A stretch of DNA of 64,000 bases, from the NCBI GenBank assembly GCA_026182355.1, contig JAPFBL010000008.1, positions 62,001-126,000 on the forward strand, read 5' to 3'. The position numbers and the translations under genes are program-made. Below, in pieces: positions 22,701-34,700 of this stretch (within the stretch, counting starts at the first letter, position 1; each line of letters opens with the position of its first letter). The stretch is from Hermatobates lingyangjiaoensis (lineage: Eukaryota > Arthropoda > Insecta > Hemiptera > Hermatobatidae). The notes beneath the pieces are model-generated. The model ran no database searches. It saw nothing but the letters and a program-made list of their open reading frames with translations, and was not told where the DNA came from.

Positions 22701-25700
22701 CAAACTAACCTACTGAGCTGTTATAAAGCAGTGGACTTGACAGAAAACCAACCCCCTTTATAACAGCTCAATAGGTTAGTTAGTTAGTTGCGATTGAAGA
22801 TGGACAACGTCTGAAAGCGCTCCAACGACTCCAACATCACTGTATGAAGTATGACGGTTTGCCATATTAATAATATAAACTCATTGTTATTATTAACTAA
22901 TGATATAATCATTAAAGCTTAAAGTTCATGGATATAATCATCATCTATACTTTCAAAAAATATGTCTTCCTTTACTTCGTAACATGGTTGTAATCATCAT
23001 TTTATATACTTTTATGCAATTTTTATTTTACCGCTTAATTTATTTTATAACTAATATTTTTATTGCGTTATGTCTTTTTCTTGTTATTTCTCTTACTCTT
23101 CTATTTCGTCCTTATTTGCATATTATATGTTTCATACTGTTTATATTATGTGATACTTGGTGATATGTAAAGTTATTTATGTTTTCAGTGATTTTTATTT
23201 AGGTAAATGAATAAATATTTTGCAGGGACCAAGATGGTGAGGGCATACATGCATGGGTTTTTCATTGATTTCAAATTATGGAAGAAGGCTTGGCAAGCCT
23301 CTGAACCATTCCGATATGAGCAGTTCTTAAAAGAAAAGAGGAAAAAACTGATGGAGGCGCAGAAACCTATAAGCCCAATTGTAGTTAAAGTTAGTGAGCA
23401 AACTTATTTCGTTTTTAATCTATATATATGTATGTATAAAAAGAATTCACATAAACACGTGAAATAACAATCAATGATCAAACGACAATAAGAAATGGGA
23501 AAAGAAGACTAAGATCTTTCAACCGTAACTAGCGGTTTTCGTCGAAGACCGCTAGTTACGGTTGAAAGATCTTAGTCTTCTTTTCCCATTTCTTATTGTC
23601 GTTTGATCATTGATAAGTATGTATGTGTGCCATAAACGAAGTGTGAAAATAAATAAATTTTAGCATTCGCAGGACAACCGTCATAATAACGGTCGAAATA
23701 TTGAAAAGTGAGTCCTTTCTTATGTTTCTTTTCAATGTGTCATAGTTTCTTTTAAATATATATATATATATAATTAAAAGAAACGGCCCAAAGGACTTTT
23801 AAATAAAAAACAATCAAAAGAAGATAGCACACAGATAGACACAGGAATAACTCACTTCTATATTTCGACTATCGTCGTCATCAGGAGGTGAAGAGTCCCG
23901 CAGGAAGGCAGAGAGTCGCCGCTCTGCCTTCCTTCGGGACTCTTCGCCTCCTGATGACGACGATGGTCGAAATATAGAAGTGAGTTATTCCTGTGTCTAT
24001 ATGTGTGCTATCTTCTTTTTAATCGGTTTTATGTATATATAAAACTATAAACTATAGTAAGTGTAGATTTCGTGTTACGAAATAATCTCTTACAGGAGAA
24101 CATGACTTTTGTTCCAATAGCCATAGGATCTCTTATTTAGTTTGTCTGACCTCCTTCTACATTTTATAATTTATAAAATAGAGTGGAATGGCTTGCACTC
24201 AACTTAACTGTAAGTAGTACACTTAATATCAGTCTTATAATGTATAATGTTCCATTTAGGAATAATATAAATGTCTAAATGGGAGAGGTTTATTTGTAGT
24301 CTTTCATACCTTGAGGTAGTACATATAGTGATTGATCCACTTTTTAGTATACATGCTTATATTTGCATATCACACCACTGATGCATATAATATCATCAGT
24401 ATAACTGCAGCAGTAATAACACTTTTGAATAGTTTCCGTAAATATATCTCGACCACATATATTTAACACTTTTTTTTTATCGAGTTTTGGTCTAGCTTCA
24501 ATAAATTAAATTCTATATTGATGTAGCCCTGAAGATGTCTACAAATATAGACGAAACGTCGGCTTAAAGATGTTGTATTATTGAAGCTAGATCAAACCTG
24601 GATAAAAAAGAAAAATAGTATTAAAGATATTATTTGTCTTTATATTATAAAGGCAAATTTTTCTCTTTAAAACTTCAAAATATTCTTATTTTGTGTTACA
24701 AATGTAATAAATAAATGTATTCTATAATTTACTAACTGATCTACCCGGCTATACCCGGGAAACAATTTAATTCTAACTCTAATGATAAATTACATATAAC
24801 GAAAACAATTTAAATTTTCTATAGTTCCGTTACACGTTAACGACCTGACGACAACTTTACGGTGGGCTGGTGTTAAATTCCCTATCATTTGCCCAAGTGA
24901 CGTACTACTTAAGTATGGGCAGATGTAGAAAAGGAAAAGCAATTTTAAAGACGAAAAAACATAACTTTATAACATTACACAAAAATTCAAGTGAATAAAA
25001 GGAATACTTATTTAAGTTAAGTGCAGACCAGCTTAAAAGTCGTCAACGCAGAGGCTGTTGTGTATTTCAATGAAATATGCCTATGCGAAGAATTACTGCC
25101 TTTATATAAAAATAAATAAATCATAACTAAATTTCAATATTGTAGATTAGTAATAAGGTCAACATTATATATAAAACATTTATATTTGATTAAAATTAAG
25201 AAAATAATCTCAAATTAATTTCCAAATCGCAAATTCATTTGCTTAGTAATACTACTTATGTGTTTATGGTAATAATACATTGCAATAGTTAACATAAGAA
25301 CTGAAGTCCTTAAAATATAGTGTTCATTAAGTTAAACAACTTAATTAAACATTTATATCGTGGAAAAAAGAAGACAATTTAAAAATATAATATTAGTAAT
25401 TTTTTATAATTTTTTTTTAAAATGTACTAATTATTTTATATTATATTATTATGGAATGTGATATATGATATATTTTGTGTAAGTTTCATTGTATTAACAA
25501 TGAAAGGTAAAAATATTAAAACAAAACAAAACTTTTAATGTCAGAAAAAACATCACAATATACCAGTCATGTTATAAGTTACCTATATATAATTAATAAT
25601 TTTAATTAATTAAGAATTGACAATTAAATAAAATTAAACAAATATAACGTATATAAGAAACCTAATGAATTAGTGCATAAAAAAGTTCTGAGTTTTTAAA

Positions 25701-28700
25701 TATTGTTTTAAATTAATTACTTTATTTATCAATAATTATATTAAAAGCAGTAATGAGTTTAATAATTACTTTATACCTATTTACAAGATATGATCAATTA
25801 AATTTAAGCTGATTTTAAAAAAAAATAGGTTTAAGCTAGATTATTAAATTTAGTTTAAACAAAAAATAGTTGTAAAATAACAATATTTTATTGTTGGCAT
25901 TCAAATATTGATTAAAAAAAATTGTTATATTCATATTCTGTTATTGATTTTTTTTAAAGTTGTTAAAATTATTTTACAACTTTATATATAAAGTTGTAAA
26001 CAATATAAAAGTTAAAATTCCATTAAAAACTGAATCATTAGTAATGTTACAGCATATTTTACTAATATATGTGAGATTTCTTTCTGTAACTATAATTATT
26101 AATATTACTATTTACCTTTTTTTCTCTTAATATTATAAGATTGTATTTAATTGGATCTATTGTTATTAATATATAGAAAAGCAATTAATTATATAATATC
26201 CTAAGTAATGTAATAGAGGTATATTACAGTACTTTCTTGTGGGAATAACTTTTTTTAAATTACACTCTAATTGAATATTAATTTAAATGAGTTAGTTTTA
26301 AAAGTTATTGAAAGGTTTAGTGTCGTTATTTAATTAATAATAATTTTTATGCTAATTAGTAAAAATGACTATGTTTTTTGCATACTATAATGTACTATAT
26401 TATTTCTCCGTCTAAATTTCGTTTTCATCGTTTAATAGTTATATTTACACACAATGTAGTATAAAAATAGAAGATAATTTTAAATTGCGTACTAACTTTC
26501 TTTTTGATGTGCAGAGTTTTATCCTCCTTTCCTTTCAAACACTTATATCATCAGAAAAATAATTTCATACATGTGCATCATTTAGTAATCTAATTTATAA
26601 AATAACTTTTAAACTGTTATATATAATTTTTCGTTTAAATTTCTATTAAAATAACCAACGCTTATTGCAATCCAATGACGCCATGATGAAAAAATATAAA
26701 AGAGATTTGGCGCTTAATTAAGCCAGTGTTTACAATGGACAGGAAACAATCATACTAAATATACTAAATCTGAAAAATGAATAATACTAAATTTGAATTA
26801 ATCAGACCTATAAATTTGGTGCGTTGTATTCAACAAAAAATAATTCTATATCATCGATATTAATATTAGATAAACTTTTTTAAATAGATAATTTTATATT
26901 AAAAGACAAAAAATGGAAATAATGCAATCAATACAATTAGTGCCGTGGTTTCCAACCTGTGGGGCGCGCCCCCCTAAGGGGGCGCGAAGGGCTGCCAGGG
27001 GGGGCGCAAGCACTTCATAAATAGAAAAATTACTTAGTTACTAAGTAATTTTTCTAAATACAATTATACATTATTTCAAATGCTACTTTATTACGTTTTG
27101 CGACATCATACTTGTGTGAATCAGGATTTAATTCAGTTGCTGTTCTCAAAACAAAATACCGTTCTCGCTTAGTAATAGAAAAGGAATTACGGGTCTCAAT
27201 TTCATCACATTCTCCAAGATTTGAGAAACTCTGCTCAGAGAAGTAAGCGCAACCATCACACTAGTAAAGATAAGCCTATACATTCAATCATACATATGAG
27301 TACATAATTATGTATTGTATCATTTTTATCTCTGACTTGTGCCGACTATGACAGTAAATAGCAATATTTAAACCAGAGTGGAGGGGGGGGGGCTCAGGGA
27401 ACTTATTATTTAATGAAGGGGGGCGAGAATTCGAAAAGGTTGGAAACCACTGAATTAGTGGGATTTAGTAATTGACTTTTCAGGTTGGTCGATAATAATA
27501 TGTTTCATATTTTAAAAAAAATTGTGTCGGTGTGCACTCAATTCTACTGAAATTAAAGATATTATTAAATTAATTGACTAGTTATTTAATTCAATGTTTC
27601 GTTTTAATGCAGTTATCACTATTTTGATAATTTCATAGAAAATGTAATAATTGTCAGAACCTTGTAAAACAAATCAAATGAATCACGATGACTAATAATT
27701 AAGACTAGAGTCATTTGCTAAGAACTATTTAAATTAATTTTCAATATGTTGCAACTTTATGCAGTAGAGTTTACGTACATAATTATTATCAATTCAAACA
27801 GTTTGTAAAAAACAAATAAATAATAATACATTTAATACGATGGAACTATTTTTTGAAATTCCACTGAGTACACTATATTACTAGATTATATTTGCATATT
27901 TAATTATTTTATGAACTATAAACTATAGCTGTGTTATTTCTTTTACTTAATTATATTAATATATAAATTAATTTGATACTGGGATAAATACCACATAATT
28001 ACGGATTGCACAACCAATGAGTTCATAATTCATTTACATCATTAATTAATTTTGGAAAGAAATTAATTCTATTAACTCAGCAGTTATGCAAGCAATTACT
28101 GTGTGGTATTTACTCATGATTAGAAAGGTAAAGAAACATTAAGTCTCCAGATACAAGAAGTAAGTGTCCTTTGGCTCCCTAAACAGTCAATATCACCTTA
28201 CTGAGGCACATGTCACATGACTATTAACAGTAAGTGTTCGAAACGCACCGGCTTTAGATCAAATCTTTTTTGTCAATGGAAACTTAGTGTTTCTTCCCTT
28301 TTCCAATCAAAATATGTAGTAGCCTACTTAGTATAATTCTAGATGAAAAACTAAAATGTAGTTATAAAATGGGAAAAAAATGAAAAAAATGTTTTTTGTA
28401 AATCATAAATTTTATAATATTTTATAAAAACGAGAAGAGTGGCCTACACAATGCATATAATATCATTAGTATAACTAGATCAGTAAAAACATTTTTGAAA
28501 AACGAAAGTGTAGATTTCGTGTTACCAAATAACCTCTTATAGGAGAGCATGACTTTTTTTCCAATAGCCAGTGGATTTCTTACACAGTTTATCTGACCTC
28601 CTTCTACATTCAAGGTTTAAGACAAAGTTTCCCATTTAAAACTTGAAAATATTTATGTTTTCTGTAAAAAAATTGTCAGAAACATGTGAGAAAAATGTCG

Positions 28701-31700
28701 TTTTAAGATAATTTTTAATTTAAGATGTAAGATAATTTCATTTATAATTTTTCAAAAAACGTTTTCAATTTTGAATAATGTTTTACCTTTTTGGCCTTCT
28801 ATAAAATTATTATACTGGGAATTTTATGACATGATAGTGTTTTTTAAAAAATCACTTTTCTTTCCCTTTGTCAAAACTCCAATTCACTTTGAGAGAGTGT
28901 TACCTTTTTCCTGCGTGCTGTACTTTGATATAACGTTTCAGTAAATGTATATTGAGAAAAAATATATTTCAATTAGCCCGTTTTGGATACTCAAATCAAA
29001 TTCAAAGCCGGCTATTTAGTATAATTTAAAAGTTTTATAGCTGGGAGTTTCTAATTTTTGAAAATAATAGACGTGAACTATTAGATTAGAATAGTGAAAA
29101 AACTGGATGTTTGTCAAGAAATATAACTCATACTTCAATATTTTACTATGATTCATAACACAAAACAATTTTCATATGATATTAAGTTTTGCTCAAAGGT
29201 GCAATATATAGATTGATTAAGAATATATAGAGAGAGTTAGAGAAAGCAACAGACATTTATGTTTATTGACGGTGATTTTTGACACGTAAAATATTATTCC
29301 TCTTATATTTCATATAAATCAATAAATTATTTAAATTTTTTCATTATACTTCTAAACATCAATTTTATTTCAGTGAATTGCCTCAAAAAAATTTTTAAGT
29401 CATGTAAACAATATAAATAAATATCAATAAATTCGACAAGCACAGCAGGTGATCCGTTAGTCTAGGATAAACAATCAATTTTTATTAATTACGTGAATTT
29501 TTTTTAAAAATTGTCACTGTTTTATTCAATTTTTTGGCAAATTTTCATGGTTTTTTAATGAGTCGTTTAGCGGCAAAAAAACATTCTCTGAAAACAGAAA
29601 GTGTAACGCCACTTTGGTGAATGTAATTTTGAAAAAAATTATCACAACTCATCCTCCTCAGAATGTTCTAGTTTTAGGTATAGCTTCATTTTGATTTGTT
29701 AAACAGTATGGCTTGTTAACCCTCTCACGGGCTTTCAGATTGAATTATATGTCAGAATTTTTACATTTTATTGAAAAAAAATATTTCCTGTTGTTCTAAA
29801 AATCTGGGGATATTTTTCTTTTATTGCTTTTGTAACTTCAAAGATAATTTCAAACTTTCAAGACTCTAGAATTAGTTAAGAGTTAAGAGGAAAAAAAAGT
29901 TTGCCTAAAAACACATTTTTGGCCAAAAAAATAAGTGACTTTCCAATCATGCATAATTGCTCGCAAACAATAGGGCTCATCTACACTATGAGGCCCATTT
30001 TTGTGTAAAATATCAACTTGATCCATCAAAGATTCTGGACCGTAGCGTGGCCACAAACTTTGGATACATACTCACCCACCCACATACACACAGACATCAT
30101 CGAAAAAACTTCATAAAACGACTTCTGGGACCTGAAAACATGTACTTCTGTCAAAATCTCGAGATAGAATTTTTTCACGATCACTATACTAAGTAAAAAT
30201 AAAATAGCTTATAAAATTGTAGAAGAAAAAATTAATATATGCATATTTTGTAGAAATTGCCAAGCGTTAACAAAGAATTAGCACTTAAACTAATGGACGA
30301 GAAGAAGAACGTGAAGAGGAAGAAACCTGTTTCTACATTACTTGAAGATGACAGATTCAAAGAACTATTTAAAAATCCGGACTTCCAAATCGACACTAAC
30401 TCTGAAGACTACAGGTGACTGGGATAAATTATAAATTTATTAGTTTTTATTTTAAGTTAATTACTATAACGTTTAGAAGTAATAAAAAGATTTATGTTTG
30501 GAAATTTTTATGGATTTAACAACTGTAAATTTGACGGACCAATTTATCATGATGTCCTATGACTGGAGGGTATCTATCGAAAGTGTTGTGACAAATCTAC
30601 ATATTTAATGTGTAACAAATCCTATTAGGCGCGCTCTCCATTGCGCCTCTAATGCCGGCACAATCTCAATGTCGAGTTCTTTAGGTGAAATCCATTTGAA
30701 GATGCAAGACTTCGTTACCTCATCAGAACAAGTGATGAGGAACCAGCCATGATCCACTAATCCACATCTTCGGATGTGTAGTTCCTATCCTATTGCCATT
30801 TCTCCAGAAGTGACAGTAGCTCGAACCACATCATTCCCCAGAGACTCCCTTATTACGGTATCGTCGTCCTTGGTTACCGACCGAAGTGGATCGGTGTGCC
30901 TGACAATAACCTGTAAGCCCGTTGTCCCTGTTTTTGCAGCTTCCCTGTAACTGACACTTGTCTGCTCGGTTTCCTTTCTCATCTTTTCTAGCTTCCTGTT
31001 TCTCTTTCGCTTCTTTTTCACAGATAACCTGTTCTGAAGAATGACCTTCATCTATGCCTAACCGAGCCAGGTCAATTCCAGTGCTTTCATGACTACTTCT
31101 CCGATCTTTAATTGGTCGGGCTAATAAGCTTTGTTCCATTCCTGCTGACTTTCGGTTGACCCCTGTCCTTCAGCCCCTAAGGGGCCTCTGGACGAGCTAC
31201 CATTCTCATCACGTTTGGTCAAACTGGCTTTCAGTTCTGCCCTTGACTGTCTTTTCCGATTTTTGTTGTTTCTTCTTTGTCTCCTGATTCTCTCCAACCT
31301 GGCCCCTTCATAGTTCAGGTCTTGGGAATCAATATAACCTTTACTAGCTTTTTCCGAAGTTGATGCCTCTTTTCCATCGTCTTCTTCTACCTTTGAATCT
31401 TCAGAGACAACCACTTGTCTCCCAGATTCCACTCCTTCTGCTACAGGTGGGGTGGGAAGCCCCTCAAGAGGTTGCACTTTTAAGTTATTATCTTAATTTT
31501 CATACATAATTGAGTAGAAGTTTTTTTTTTTTCTGTCGTTGAGAAAGAAAGGGAGTGAGACGAAAGACAGGAAATAGGTAAGGAGAGTCAGGTTGGGTGT
31601 GGTTAGAGGTAGTTAGGTCGTCTGTATTGTTATGAGTGTATGTACGTATAGGCTTGTCCCTTTTACTCCCGCACTGGACAACAGTTTTCCGCCGGCGAAG

Positions 31701-34700
31701 TCTGGCGGCCTCGGAGCCTGTCCCCTGACACTTGCTTCAGGGTCCCTTCCAGTCGTCAATTGGCACTACAGCACATATCGAGATTATACACCAGCTGACC
31801 AGGGCTGCCTCCTACACTGGCTAGGTAAGAATGGGCCCCTCACTATCTGGCGGCCCGGGAGTGCTAACCCAGTTTTGACTCTGTACATTCCCAGATCGGC
31901 CCCGTCGGTGTCAGCCCTTATGCAAGCAAAGCAACGAGGGGGTCCAGTTCATTGACCTGTGCAGTGTAATGTCTGTAGGATGGTGTGGTAATGAGCTGGA
32001 GGAAAGTGGGACGCTACTCCCTTCAGTTGCACATCTCAACTGTCCTCTAACTGGGTTGGTTCGGGGCTCCTTATTGATTATTCAAGGCTGCCTTGATAAC
32101 GAACAGATCGTACATGGTCTTCCACTATCCACCAGCTGTGGACCCATCCAGTAGCCTCCCAAGCCCTGGGTTAAATATTAGTTAAGAAAATGTATCACAA
32201 AAAAAAAGAATACAATTAACTCAATCGTTATTCATTCCTAAAAATGTAATGTAACGATGGTATGATTAACATTTTTTTTAAAGTTGATAGAATTGAGGTG
32301 ACCTCACTACAATAAAACATTGATTAATTTATTTATGAATGTGTTTGGTAATATGTTTACTTACAGTAAAATTGAGTGTAGACCGCTCCAAATTTACATC
32401 GAGTTGTAAAATAAATAACGACCAATTTTAATTGAAAAGGACGTAGTTTATTATTGGCTTGTAATTTAATTATATTATAAAATAAATTTCATTTTTTTTA
32501 AAATATAACACTTAAAAGTTTTTATTTTTGAGTGATAAAATGTATTGAAACTGTTGGATGTATAACTTGTCGCAATGGGTTTTGACGAATTTGTTTGCTC
32601 TCAGTTGTTGTTGATTTAATGTACTACATTTACCACAATCTAGTTTAGACCTTCAATAGAAAAAGAAAGCATGTACTTATTAAGAAATAGTTTTTACAAA
32701 TCAGTATTATATCGTTTGAAATACCAGAAATAATTTTTTTTTTTTTGTCCTAAAACTGAGCAATGACCATAATCTTGTTGAATATAGTGGATCGCATTAG
32801 ATAAGTGAAGTTAAGCAACATTGGGAGTGGTTAGCACTTGGTTGGGTGACATGTTTAGCTTTAGGTAGTAATGTCAAAATTGATTAGAACAAAGGCAGTA
32901 GCCATGTTAGTTATACCTGTTGTTCCCATTATATCTCAGTTAGGCAACATTGAACATGGTTACCTCTAGGATGGGTGACACTACGCGCCATTGGCAATCT
33001 CAACAATGTAGTCACCAATGATTAATTTGTGCTGAATCAAAATTAGCCACAACTTCTTCATCCTTTCGATAACATATAAGGCCTAAATAAGTGTGAGCAA
33101 TAGATAATAAAGAAAGCTAATTTTCCCAAAGTTAAATGTAGTTGCAGTTGTTCTCGAATCCTTTACAACTTTAATTATATGTATTAAAAAAGAATAAGAC
33201 TATGTGTAAGTGAAATTTGTAAGTTATATATTTGTATTTTGTTTTAATAAAAAAAAATAATAGTGAGATGAGACTAATAAAAGGTCTCTTGATGTAAATT
33301 TTTAATTATTTGATGTAATATTTAAAATTGTTGCTTCACTGTTACTGTTAGTTATTAATAACCTAATTGGTTTTAGGCTATTAAATCCAGTTGTTTCGAG
33401 ATTAGACCCCATAAGAAGAAAGGAATTGCAGAAAGAACTGCTAAAACAGAAGTTCGATCTTGTCGAGGTTTGTGAAATTTCTTTTTAATTGTATGAAAAC
33501 CTGTTCTACGAGTTATTTAGAAATTCAGTTTAAAAGTCATTAAAACAGTATTGGGTGATAGAAATCAATAATTTTAAAGTTAAAAGCATATATCTTGGTG
33601 TACAGGTTGAACCTCCCAAATCAGGGAACCGCCAGGCCTGAAGTTTCCCATATTACAACAAGTTTTAAACTTCAGGTAGTCCTTAAGTAAGCTTCCTAAA
33701 ACATTCAACTGTCCTCTAACTGGGTTGGTTCGGGGCTCCTTATTGGTTATTCAAGGCTGCCTTGATAACGAACAGATCGTACATGGTCTTCCACTATCCA
33801 CCAGCTGTGGACCCATCCAGTAGCCTCCCAAGCCCTGGGTTAAATATTAGTTAAGAAAATGTATCACAAAAAAAAAAAGAATACAATTAACTCAATCGTT
33901 ATTCATTCCTAAAAATGTAATGTAACGATGGTATGATATAATATACATACCATTATGTATTAGTCAGCGAGATTTTTAAGTGTAACATTATTTTAAAGTG
34001 ATATATACTAGCTATACAAGAAAATGAACATGAAAAAGATACAGAAAAACACAAGTTATAAGAATGCAAATTTTAATTGTTCTATTACTTACTGTTAAAA
34101 AGTTGAAGTAATTTTCGAAAATTAAAATTGTGTTGGATTAAAAGATTTTCGAAATGATGGAATTCTGGATTTGGAGGTCAACCTGCTAGTGCTTTATACA
34201 AAAATACTTTTACTCTTAACTTTGTAGTGTTTTTTTTTTACGATATTGAATTTCAGGATGATGACAAGCCTAGTGATGATGATAATGACGTTCTTGGAAG
34301 CTCTGAAGATGAAAGCACTGATGATGAAAGAGAATGGGTTGCAGAAGTGAAGAAACAGCATAGGGAAATAAAGAAAGCCAGAGAAGCAGAAGATAGGAAG
34401 AGGGAGAGGGAAGAAGATGAAAAGAAGAGGGACAAGGTGCAGATGTACCGTCTGAAGAGTGGCGTTGAGTTCAGTACAGTGTCGGCAGTCAGCGATGTTG
34501 GTCAGGACCACAGGTAACTCTGGCACTTTCACAATACATCTCCCTGGTGTCTGTAGTAATCAAATCAATTTGTGCACATCTAAAATGCCTTCATCTGTGC
34601 GTGGAATTTTAGGCCTCTGACTTACTTCTCGAGCTTGTAAGATGTCAAATACTCGTTAATGATCCCTACTCTAACTTCACTTGAGTTAGGTGAAGTTTGT

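Noticed and set aside
26943..27010. G/C-rich block as a CpG-island promoter
   Set aside because: It is the terminal part of a hAT element inside an intron.
31632..31955. 107-codon + strand frame as a possible gene
   Set aside because: It lies in a retroelement 3' end, has no recognisable domain and is probably non-coding.
34194..34532. Open frames opposite NOL10 exon 12
   Set aside because: Arise from the repetitive acidic/basic codons of that exon; the - strand frame is hydrophobic low-complexity.
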